Shown here piece by piece: positions 1-5,276 of a stretch of DNA of 5,276 nt. This stretch comes from a bacterium (GTDB taxonomy: Bacteria; Ratteibacteria; UBA8468; B48-G9; JAFGKM01). The DNA is taken from NCBI GenBank assembly GCA_021160565.1, contig JAGHCG010000073.1, forward strand, positions 1-5,276, read 5' to 3'. The notes beneath the pieces are model-generated. The model was not told where the DNA came from. It saw only the letters and a list, made by a program, of their open reading frames with translations, and did not search any database. The translations under genes were made by a program, and so were the position numbers. How positions within the stretch are numbered: position 1 is the stretch's first letter; every line of letters starts with the position of its first letter.

Positions 1-75
1 ACAGGATATAAAAAGGGGTATGGACATAGAGATAGATTGATGGTTTTAAAGGTAGAAAATATAGTTAAAAAGTGA
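1..75 (+). CDS. C-terminal end of an unidentified upstream gene (partial)
   Basis: Reading frame 1 is open from the left edge to a TGA at 73-75 and gives 24 residues ending in LMVLKVENIVKK. The stop overlaps the GTG start of hflX by 4 nt (GTGA), the same overlapping style seen at every later junction on this strand, which is the main reason for choosing this frame. The codons (AAA, GGA, AGA, ATA) match the neighbouring genes. The tail is basic and contains a GYGHRDR stretch that I do not recognise as any family. A second frame is also open from the edge but stops at 38-40 (ending GMDIEID), so the true upstream gene could instead end there and leave a short gap. Function is unknown. miaA and hfq often precede hflX in bacteria, but this tail does not let me assign either. 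Confidence 0.5.
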   Translation, partial: TGYKKGYGHRDRLMVLKVENIVKK

Positions 76-1193
76 AAAAGATTAAAGAAGTAACTACTCA
101 GAGTTTTGCTGGGAAAAGAGCAATCCTTGTATGTTTTAAAGAAAAAAGTTTGAGGGAAACTGAAGAAAATGTAAAAGAACTTGAATTGTTAACACTCACC
201 TTACGATTGAAGATAATAAAAAAATTTATTTTTCCTCTCAATACTATTCATCCATCTACCTTCATTGGTAAAGGGAAAGTTACGGTTTTAAAAGAATTTA
301 TTGAAAAGGAAAAAATTTTTGTAATGATTTTTGAGAAGGATTTAACTCCAATTCAGCAGAGAAATCTTGAAGAAATTCTGAAAGTTAGAGTAATTGACAG
401 AACAGGTCTCATTCTTCATATTTTTGGTGAACATGCAAAATCAAAAGAAGGAAAAATTCAGGTTGAACTTGCCCATCTTTCTTATTTACTTCCACGGTTA
501 ACAGGATATGGAATATCCCTTTCAAGACTTGGTGGTGGACTTGGAACAAGAGGACCAGGAGAAATGAAACTTGAAGTTTACAGAAGAAGAATAAAAGAAA
601 GAATACATAAGTTAAAGCAAAAAATAAAAGAAATAGAAAAGCATAGAGAACTTATCAGGTCTTCAAGAAGAAGAAAAAATTTCCCATTTGTTTCTCTTCT
701 TGGATATACCAATGTTGGAAAAAGCAGTTTGTTAAATAAAATGAGTTCTGCAAAACTTTATGTTGCGGATAAATTATTTTCAACTCTTGACCCTGCAACA
801 AGGGCTGTATATCTTGGAGATGATAAAATATGCCTTGTAAGTGATACAGTTGGACTTCTTCAAAATATCCCACATCATCTTATTGAAGCATTTAAATCCA
901 CCCTTGAAGAAACTACCTATGCCGATTTAATTCTATGTGTTTATGATGCTTCTTCATCCAATCTGGAAAAACAAAAAGCAACAGTTTTAGAAGTCCTTGA
1001 AATACTGGGAATTGAAAACAAACCCTGTCTTACTGTTTTCAATAAAATAGACCTTTTATCTCCAGAAGAAATAAACATTTTGAAGGGGAAATATCCAGAG
1101 GGTATTTTTGTTTCAGCAATAACAGGTGAAGGAATTGAGGAATTAAAAAATAGTATAAAGGAGATACTTTATGGAGTTGAAGTTAAACCATAA
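72..1193 (+). CDS. hflX: GTPase HflX (ribosome-splitting/rescue GTPase)
   Basis: HflX is a cytoplasmic TRAFAC-class GTPase that binds the 50S subunit and splits stalled or stressed 70S ribosomes. The 373-residue product has the whole family layout. The N-terminal HflX domain carries FIGKGKV (64-70), DLTPIQQRNLE (90-100) and VIDRTGLILHIF (107-118). The Gly-rich segment GGGLGTRGPGE (154-164) is followed by a basic helical hairpin (about 166-202). The G domain shows G1 GYTNVGKSS (211-219), G2 FSTLDPATR (236-244), G3 DTVG (258-261), G4 NKID (324-327) and G5 SAITGEG (348-354). It is shorter than the roughly 420-residue E. coli and Bacillus proteins. The GTG start is well constrained, because an in-frame TAA lies at 66-68 and no ATG occurs in frame near the N-terminus. 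No strong Shine-Dalgarno site precedes it, so coupling to the upstream gene through the 4-nt GTGA overlap is likely. One oddity is that the usual ETKLE-x-DRR segment reads EMKLEVYRR (M165, Y170). Confidence 0.96.
   Translation: MKKIKEVTTQSFAGKRAILVCFKEKSLRETEENVKELELLTLTLRLKIIKKFIFPLNTIHPSTFIGKGKVTVLKEFIEKEKIFVMIFEKDLTPIQQRNLEEILKVRVIDRTGLILHIFGEHAKSKEGKIQVELAHLSYLLPRLTGYGISLSRLGGGLGTRGPGEMKLEVYRRRIKERIHKLKQKIKEIEKHRELIRSSRRRKNFPFVSLLGYTNVGKSSLLNKMSSAKLYVADKLFSTLDPATRAVYLGDDKICLVSDTVGLLQNIPHHLIEAFKSTLEETTYADLILCVYDASSSNLEKQKATVLEVLEILGIENKPCLTVFNKIDLLSPEEINILKGKYPEGIFVSAITGEGIEELKNSIKEILYGVEVKP
1157..1163 (+). promoter_or_regulatory. Shine-Dalgarno site of the DHH phosphoesterase gene
   Basis: AAAGGAG lies 7 nt before the ATG at 1171, inside the end of hflX. 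It supports the start that overlaps hflX by 23 nt. Confidence 0.75.
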
Positions 1194-2160
1194 AGATGAG
1201 AAAAAAGTAGATGAAATAATTGAATTGATTGAGAAAAATAAAAAGTTTATTATAACCACTCATCAAAATCCTGATGGCGATGCAATAAGCAGTGAACTGG
1301 CTATTTATACATTGCTTAAAAGGATAGGGAAAGAGGCAGAAATTATTAATGAAAGCGAAGTTCCTAAAATTTATAAGTTTCTCCCGGATGTAAAAAAAGT
1401 GAAGGTGTATAAAAGTAATAGAAAAAAGTTTGATGTGGGAGTAATTCTGGATTGTGGTTCTATTGAAAGAATTGGTAAGGTAAGAAAGTGCTTTGAGAAA
1501 ACTTCAAAAATAATAAATATTGACCATCATCTTACAAATGCGAAATTTGGAGATGTTAACTGGGTGAATCCTTCCTTTTCTTCCTGTGGAGAAATGGTAT
1601 ATTTTATTTTTGAAAGATTATCCAGAATTACAAAAAAAGAAGCCACTTATCTCTATACAGCAATTCTTACTGATACCTGCGGTTTTATTCACCATCTTAC
1701 TCCCTATACTATGGAAATAGCAAAAAGGTTAATTGAGAAAGGAGCAGAACCAGAAAAGATTGCAAGAAAAGTTTACCTTGAAAAACCATTAAAGTCAGTC
1801 AGGTTATTTATTTTATCTCTTAACAGTTTAAAATTTGATAGAAAGAATAAAGTTTGCTGGAGTAAAGTTACAGAAGAAATGTACAGGAAAACAGGAACAG
1901 GTGAAGAAGATACAGAAGGATTTGTTGATTTTCTTACAACAATAAAGGAAGCAGAAATCACTTTTCTTATTAAGGAAAAGAATAATGGAGTAAAAGTTAG
2001 TTTCAGAAGTAAAGGGAAATTTGATGTTGAAGAACTTGCAAGAAAATTTGGAGGAGGAGGGCATAAAGAAGCATCAGGATGTTTTTTTGAAAATGAAAGT
2101 ATAGAGGAGGTAGAAAAGAAAGTAATTCAGGAGATAAGTAAAAGATGGAAGGAATATTGA
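1171..2160 (+). CDS. nrnA: DHH/DHHA1 phosphoesterase, NrnA-type oligoribonuclease / pAp phosphatase
   Basis: Members of this family hydrolyse 2-5-nt RNA fragments to mononucleotides and dephosphorylate 3'-phosphoadenosine 5'-phosphate to AMP, using Mn2+ in the cytoplasm. The 329-residue product has a complete DHH domain: motif I HQNPDGDAISS (31-41, with H31, D35 and D37), motif II LDCGS around D94, motif III DHH (118-120), and motif IV with D168 in ILTDTCGF. The C-terminal DHHA1 domain ends in the substrate-binding loop GGGGHKEASGC (294-304). The length is close to the 313 residues of B. subtilis NrnA. No metal ligand appears to be missing. It overlaps hflX by 23 nt and truB by 16 nt, and the linkage to truB is a conserved bacterial arrangement. 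RecJ or GdpP-type DHH proteins are excluded by the length and the lack of extra domains. The preferred substrate (nanoRNA, pAp or cyclic-dinucleotide products) cannot be read from sequence. Confidence 0.93.
   Translation: MELKLNHKDEKKVDEIIELIEKNKKFIITTHQNPDGDAISSELAIYTLLKRIGKEAEIINESEVPKIYKFLPDVKKVKVYKSNRKKFDVGVILDCGSIERIGKVRKCFEKTSKIINIDHHLTNAKFGDVNWVNPSFSSCGEMVYFIFERLSRITKKEATYLYTAILTDTCGFIHHLTPYTMEIAKRLIEKGAEPEKIARKVYLEKPLKSVRLFILSLNSLKFDRKNKVCWSKVTEEMYRKTGTGEEDTEGFVDFLTTIKEAEITFLIKEKNNGVKVSFRSKGKFDVEELARKFGGGGHKEASGCFFENESIEEVEKKVIQEISKRWKEY
2129..2133 (+). promoter_or_regulatory. Shine-Dalgarno site of truB
   Basis: AGGAG lies 11 nt before the ATG at 2145, within the end of the DHH gene. 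The spacing is slightly long, but the start is fixed by the conserved TruB N-terminus that follows it. Confidence 0.6.
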
Positions 2161-2852
2161 ACATAAATAAACCAGAGGGATTTACTTCCTATGATGTGAT
2201 AAGGGTTATAAAGAAGAATTTTGATTTAAAAGGAAAGAAGATAGGACATGCAGGAACACTTGACCCTCTTGCAGAAGGAGTGCTGATAATATGTATCGGG
2301 AAAGCAACGAAACTTTCTGGAAAATTTATGGAATTTGAGAAAGAGTATATTGCAGAATTATTGCTCGGGATAAAAACAGATACAGATGATATTGAGGGAG
2401 AAGTTATAGAAAAAAAGGAAGTGAATGTTAATGAGGAAGAAGTGGTAGAGCTTATAAAAAGTTTTGAAGGTGAAATAGAGCAAATTCCTCCAATTGTTTC
2501 AGCAATAAAACATAAAGGAAAACCTCTTTATAAACTTTACAGAAAAGGAATAATTGTCACTCCTCCACCAAGGAAAGTTTTTATAAAAAAAATAGATATT
2601 TTAAAAATTGCTCTCCCATATGTTGAATTCAGAATTATATGTTCAAAAGGAACCTATGTAAGAGCATTATGCAGAGACATAGGAGAAAAACTCGGTACTG
2701 GTGGGCTTCAGAGTAAATTAAAAAGAGTAAGAGTTGGTCCCTTTAAAATAGAGGATAGTTTAACTCTTGATGAATTAAAAAAGAAAGGGCTTGAAAATTC
2801 TATTATTCCTTTGAAAGAAATTGAGAGGATACTGAAAAATGGAAAGTCTTAA
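2145..2852 (+). CDS. truB: tRNA pseudouridine(55) synthase TruB, lacking a PUA domain
   Basis: TruB isomerises U55 to pseudouridine in the T-loop of elongator tRNAs and also acts as a tRNA-folding chaperone. The 235-residue product starts with the family N-terminus GILNINKPEGFTSYDV and carries the catalytic motif GHAGTLDPLAEGVL (34-47), with D40 as nucleophile. KEYIAELLLGIKTDTDD follows (66-82, with conserved Y68), then IPPIVSAIKHKGKPLY (114-129), and the SKGTYVRALCRDIG segment (167-180). Full-length bacterial TruB is about 300 residues with a C-terminal PUA-like domain. This one ends soon after the VGPF strand and a short tail (IIPLKEIERIL), so the PUA part is absent. The reading frame is intact and runs directly into the next gene with a 14-nt overlap, so this looks like a genuine short form and not a frameshift. 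It sits immediately after nrnA, as in many bacteria. Confidence 0.96.
   Translation: MEGILNINKPEGFTSYDVIRVIKKNFDLKGKKIGHAGTLDPLAEGVLIICIGKATKLSGKFMEFEKEYIAELLLGIKTDTDDIEGEVIEKKEVNVNEEEVVELIKSFEGEIEQIPPIVSAIKHKGKPLYKLYRKGIIVTPPPRKVFIKKIDILKIALPYVEFRIICSKGTYVRALCRDIGEKLGTGGLQSKLKRVRVGPFKIEDSLTLDELKKKGLENSIIPLKEIERILKNGKS
2825..2829 (+). promoter_or_regulatory. Shine-Dalgarno site of the phosphohexomutase gene
   Basis: GAGGA lies 9 nt before the ATG at 2839, within the 3' end of truB. It supports the start that overlaps truB by 14 nt. Confidence 0.6.
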
Positions 2853-4173
2853 AATAAGTGTGGCAGGAATAAGAGGTAAGTATCCTTTTCCTCTCTCTCC
2901 TGAAATTGCTTATAAATTTGTTCTTTCATTTGCAAAACTGGTAAAGGAAAAGAAAATTTTTGTCTGTACAGATACAAGAATTTCCAGAGAGGTTTTAAAA
3001 CATTCCACTATTTCTGCTCTTCTTTTTGCTGGAAAAAATGTTGTGGATATGGGTATATCTCCAACTCCAACAGCAGAATATATTGTGGAAAAAACAGAAA
3101 ATTCAGCAGGAGTAATAATTACAGCGAGCCACAATCCCTTTCAGTATAATGGAATTAAATTTTTATCAGGGAAAGGGACTTTTTTGAACGAAAGAGAAGG
3201 TAAAAAACTTCTTGAAATTTATAACAAAAATTCTTTTTTTAAATTTAAAAAAACACCGGGTGATTTTATAAGAGAAAATTACATTGAGAACCATTTTTCA
3301 GAAATATATAGAAAAGTCAACATAGAGGTTATTAAAAAAAGAAAATTTAAAATTGTGGTTGACCCATGTCAGGGAGTGGGAGCAGTTTACACAAAAAAAT
3401 TTCTTGAAAATCTTGGATGTGAGGTTTTTCTGATAAATACAGAACCTCTTGGATATTTTTCTCATAATCCAGAGCCAGTTCCTTCCAGTTTAACTCAACT
3501 GTGTGAGGAAGTGAAAAGAAGAAAAGCAGACATTGGTTTTGCTCAGGACCCTGATTGTGATAGATTATCTGTTGTAAGTGAAAATGGAAAAGCAATTGGA
3601 GAGGAATATACCCTTATTTTCTGCCTTGAAAATATCCTTGAAAAGAAAAAAGGAAGTGTGGTTGTTAATTTATCCACAACTTCTCTTGTGGACTTTGTTG
3701 CTGGAAAGTATGAAGTTAAAGTTTACAGAACAAAAATTGGGGAAGTAAATGTTGTGGAGAAAATGAAGAGAGTAAAAGCAGTAATTGGTGGAGAGGGAAA
3801 TGGTGGTGTTATCTGGCCAGAAGTTCACTATGGAAGGGATAGTTTTGTTGGGATGGCTTTAATCCTTGAATATATCGCTGAGAAAGGGAAAAGAGTAAGT
3901 GAAATTTATAATTCATTACCGCGATTTTATATGGTTAAAAAAAAGATGGAACTGGATGAAAAGAAAATAAAAAAAGTGATGGAAAAATTAAAAAAATACT
4001 ACGAAGGAAAAGAAAAGATAAATTTTGAGGATGGTTTAAAAATATTGAGAAAAGATGGATGGATACATATAAGACCTTCTGGAACTGAACCTGTTTTAAG
4101 GATTATAATTGAAGCAAAAACTCCTCAAAAAATAAACCAGTATTTTGAAGAAGTGAAAGATTTAATTTTTTAA
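2839..4173 (+). CDS. glmM: Alpha-D-phosphohexomutase, probable phosphoglucosamine mutase
   Basis: The family moves phosphate between C6 and C1 of a hexose phosphate through a phosphoserine and Mg2+. GlmM makes glucosamine-1-phosphate for UDP-GlcNAc and hence peptidoglycan. The 444-residue product has all four active-site loops: the phosphoserine loop TASHNP (95-100, S97), the metal loop DPDCDR (237-242, with D237, D239 and D241), the sugar-specificity loop GGEGNGG (347-353), and the phosphate-binding loop RPSGTEP (422-428). The length matches GlmM (about 445). The N-terminus reads ISVAGIRGK, without the FGTDGIRG of classical bacterial GlmM, and the sugar loop is GGEGNGGVIWP followed by HYGRDS, where E. 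coli-type GlmM has GGEQSGH. From memory these are features of the archaeal and Bacteroidetes-like branch annotated as phosphoglucosamine mutase. Phosphomannomutase or phosphoglucomutase activity cannot be excluded. It is the last gene of the plus-strand operon, and its stop overlaps the stop of the convergent LOG gene. Confidence 0.88.
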   Translation: MESLKISVAGIRGKYPFPLSPEIAYKFVLSFAKLVKEKKIFVCTDTRISREVLKHSTISALLFAGKNVVDMGISPTPTAEYIVEKTENSAGVIITASHNPFQYNGIKFLSGKGTFLNEREGKKLLEIYNKNSFFKFKKTPGDFIRENYIENHFSEIYRKVNIEVIKKRKFKIVVDPCQGVGAVYTKKFLENLGCEVFLINTEPLGYFSHNPEPVPSSLTQLCEEVKRRKADIGFAQDPDCDRLSVVSENGKAIGEEYTLIFCLENILEKKKGSVVVNLSTTSLVDFVAGKYEVKVYRTKIGEVNVVEKMKRVKAVIGGEGNGGVIWPEVHYGRDSFVGMALILEYIAEKGKRVSEIYNSLPRFYMVKKKMELDEKKIKKVMEKLKKYYEGKEKINFEDGLKILRKDGWIHIRPSGTEPVLRIIIEAKTPQKINQYFEEVKDLIF

Positions 4174-4178
4174 TCTTT
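4156..4178. other. Weak inverted repeat across the convergent stop codons
   Basis: AAAGATT (4156-4162) and AATCTTT (4172-4178) form a perfect 7-bp inverted repeat with a 9-nt T-rich loop, exactly where the stops of the two converging genes overlap. The stem has only one G-C pair and no clear T-run follows it on either strand, so it is not a canonical Rho-independent terminator. A role as a weak bidirectional transcription end is possible but unproven, and chance occurrence in AT-rich DNA is quite likely. Confidence 0.2.
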
Positions 4179-4808
4179 ATAGAAATTTTCTATTTGCTGA
4201 ATTGCTTCTTCAGGTTCATCAACAACTGAAAAAATCATTAAATCCTGCTCATCAATATAATTCCTTTTAAGAAGAGTTTTTTTCATCCAGTCAATAAATC
4301 CTTTCCAGTAACTTCTATCCACCAGAACCACAGGGAATTTATGTATTCTTTCAGTTTGAATGAGAGTTATTGCTTCTGTAAATTCATCAAGAGTTCCAAA
4401 TCCACCAGGAAAGATTATGAAACCTTTTGTGTATTTCACAAACATAACCTTTCTTGTGAAAAAATATCTGAAGGAAATTAGTGTCTTTATATATGGATTT
4501 GGCTTCTGTTCCTTTGGAAGTTCAATATTCAATCCAATAGAGTTCCCTCCTGCCTGTGTTGCTCCTCTGTTTGCTGCTTCCATAATTCCCGGTCCACCAC
4601 CTGTAATAACAGTATATCCTTTTCTGGCAAGGAGTTTACCAGTTTTAACTGCTTTTCTGTACCATTCATCGTTTCTTTTAACTCTTGCAGAACCCCATAC
4701 AGTGACAGCTTTTTCTATTTTCCCAAGGATTTCAAAGCCATCAACAAATTCAGCCATTATTCTGAAAACTCTCCATGCTTCCTCTGTGTAAATATTATCT
4801 TCGTTCAT
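4170..4808 (-). CDS. LOG family protein (TIGR00730-type Rossmann-fold nucleotide phosphoribohydrolase)
   Basis: LOG proteins cleave nucleoside 5'-monophosphates of the cytokinin type (N6-modified AMP) to free base and ribose 5-phosphate. In bacteria without plant association the physiological substrate is often unclear, and simple AMP hydrolysis is known for some members. The 212-residue product shows VWGSAR (37-42), the first nucleotide-binding loop GGGPGIMEAANRGA (70-83), LNIELPKEQKPNPY (93-106), the active-site R119-K120 in FFTRKVMF, and the signature PGGFGTLDE (134-142). An N-terminal helical extension (about 1-33, with WRVFRIMAEFVDGFE) marks the longer bacterial class. The ATG at 4806-4808 is supported by a strong Shine-Dalgarno site. 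It follows nfeD by 28 nt on the same strand, so the two are probably cotranscribed, and its stop overlaps the end of the convergent mutase by 4 nt. A DprA-like or lysine-decarboxylase label, often given to this family, would be wrong in function. Confidence 0.92.
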   Translation of the reverse strand: MNEDNIYTEEAWRVFRIMAEFVDGFEILGKIEKAVTVWGSARVKRNDEWYRKAVKTGKLLARKGYTVITGGGPGIMEAANRGATQAGGNSIGLNIELPKEQKPNPYIKTLISFRYFFTRKVMFVKYTKGFIIFPGGFGTLDEFTEAITLIQTERIHKFPVVLVDRSYWKGFIDWMKKTLLKRNYIDEQDLMIFSVVDEPEEAIQQIENFYKD

Positions 4809-4816
4809 AAATCCTT

Positions 4817-4824
4817 CCTCCTTT
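4817..4824 (-). promoter_or_regulatory. Strong Shine-Dalgarno site of the LOG gene
   Basis: On the minus strand AAAGGAGG lies 8 nt before the ATG (4808-4806), in the 28-nt gap after nfeD. It fixes the LOG start and suggests efficient independent initiation, unlike the coupled starts of the opposite operon. Confidence 0.85.
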
Positions 4825-4836
4825 AAGTATGCTGGT

Positions 4837-5276
4837 TCAGTTTTCTTTTACTTCTTCAACAATCAGAATTAAATTTTTTATTTCAACAACTTTTACTCTC
4901 TTTCCCTTCGGTATTTCTCCTGATTTACTTCTCGCTTTCCAGTATTCTCCATGTATGAATACCGTTCCTTCTGGAGATAAATCTGAAACTGTTTTTCCTT
5001 CTTCTCCAATAAGCCCCTCCTTTCCTGTAGTTACTTTTCTTCTTCTGGTTCTCCAGGCAAACCATATTACAAACCAGATAAAAAGAAAAGTTATTGCAGT
5101 TGCTGATAATATAAGAGATGTAGAAACTTTTAAAGGAGAGGAGGGTTTAAATAACATAAAAGAACCGAGAAGAAGAGTTATTATTCCGGAAGTGATGAAA
5201 ATCCCGAATGTTGGAGTTAACGCTTCAATTATGAAAAATATGAAACTTACAATTATGAGAATTAAACCTGCCATAT
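4837..5276 (-). CDS. nfeD: NfeD family membrane protein, C-terminal part, likely cut by the right edge
   Basis: NfeD proteins are membrane proteins with a C-terminal OB fold that work with stomatin/flotillin-type (SPFH) proteins. Long forms add an N-terminal ClpP-like serine protease. Numbering from the ATG at 5274-5272, the visible 145 residues contain hydrophobic helices at about 2-18, 22-42 and 51-74, a basic RTRRRK stop-transfer (75-80), and an OB domain (about 81-142) with GLIGEEGKT and PEGTVFIHGEYWKARS. The segment AGLILIIVSFIFFIIEALTP closely resembles the middle of long NfeD, where it is usually preceded by VNY or similar. Only two bases precede this ATG, the frame is still open, and no Shine-Dalgarno site can be seen. 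I therefore think this Met is internal and that the gene continues outside the window with at least one more membrane region and a protease domain. A stand-alone short NfeD remains possible. Confidence 0.85.
   Translation of the reverse strand, partial: MAGLILIIVSFIFFIIEALTPTFGIFITSGIITLLLGSFMLFKPSSPLKVSTSLILSATAITFLFIWFVIWFAWRTRRRKVTTGKEGLIGEEGKTVSDLSPEGTVFIHGEYWKARSKSGEIPKGKRVKVVEIKNLILIVEEVKEN

Noticed and set aside
655..873. Minus-strand open frame inside hflX
   Set aside because: It covers the conserved G1-G3 region of hflX in antisense and has no family resemblance or Shine-Dalgarno support.
1773..2064. Two minus-strand open frames inside the DHH gene
   Set aside because: They overlap each other and are antisense to the conserved DHHA1 region. 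They arise from the AT-rich codon use.
2585..2592. A8 run in truB (and another at 3937-3944 in the mutase) as possible programmed slippage sites
   Set aside because: Both occur in Lys/Ile codons of intact frames, there is no downstream alternative product, and such runs are expected in DNA this AT-rich.
2910..3595. Two minus-strand open frames inside the mutase gene
   Set aside because: They are antisense to the phosphoserine and metal-loop regions and show no domain or start signal.
4360..4791. A 143-codon open frame on the plus strand opposite the LOG gene
   Set aside because: It lies wholly antisense to a strongly conserved LOG coding region, has no recognisable motif and is hydrophobic in the way expected of antisense translation. 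It is treated as a shadow.
4809..4836. Promoter or riboswitch in the gap between nfeD and the LOG gene
   Set aside because: The gap is 28 nt and mostly filled by the Shine-Dalgarno site. There is no room for a separate element.

Overview
The window is a gene-dense stretch of AT-rich bacterial chromosome. It is fully occupied by ordinary housekeeping-type genes, and I found no mobile element, CRISPR array, RNA gene or defence system. The proteins are rich in Lys, Glu and Ile, Arg is mostly AGA, Ile often ATA, and several starts have good Shine-Dalgarno sites. TruB, NrnA, HflX and LOG in bacterial form point to a bacterium. The compact, overlapping layout and short proteins (TruB without a PUA domain, 373-residue HflX) would suit a streamlined, possibly thermophilic or candidate-phylum lineage. 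That placement is inference and I cannot name the taxon.

Plus strand, 1-4173: one tightly packed operon. It begins with the last 24 codons of an unidentified gene, followed by hflX (ribosome-splitting GTPase), a DHH/DHHA1 phosphoesterase of the NrnA type (nanoRNase / pAp phosphatase), truB (tRNA pseudouridine-55 synthase) and a phosphohexomutase of the GlmM/ManB family. Every junction overlaps (4, 23, 16 and 14 nt), so the genes are probably translationally coupled. The nrnA-truB pair is a remnant of the classical nusA-infB-rbfA-nrnA-truB-ribF region. Here its neighbours are hflX and the sugar-phosphate mutase instead.

Minus strand, 4170-5276: a second unit reading toward the first. It starts at the right edge with nfeD, which looks like the C-terminal membrane-plus-OB part of a long-form NfeD cut by the window, followed after 28 nt by a LOG-family Rossmann-fold gene with a strong Shine-Dalgarno site. 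The two units converge with stop codons overlapping by 4 nt, leaving no room for a separate intergenic terminator.

Together the plus-strand genes cover ribosome rescue, RNA-fragment turnover, tRNA modification and (probably) amino-sugar activation for the envelope. The minus-strand pair covers membrane quality control and nucleotide-derivative cleavage. The points most worth a second look are the edge-truncated NfeD, the rearranged nrnA-truB context, the PUA-less TruB, the atypical GlmM sugar loop and the convergent overlap. None of them amounts to a new system.
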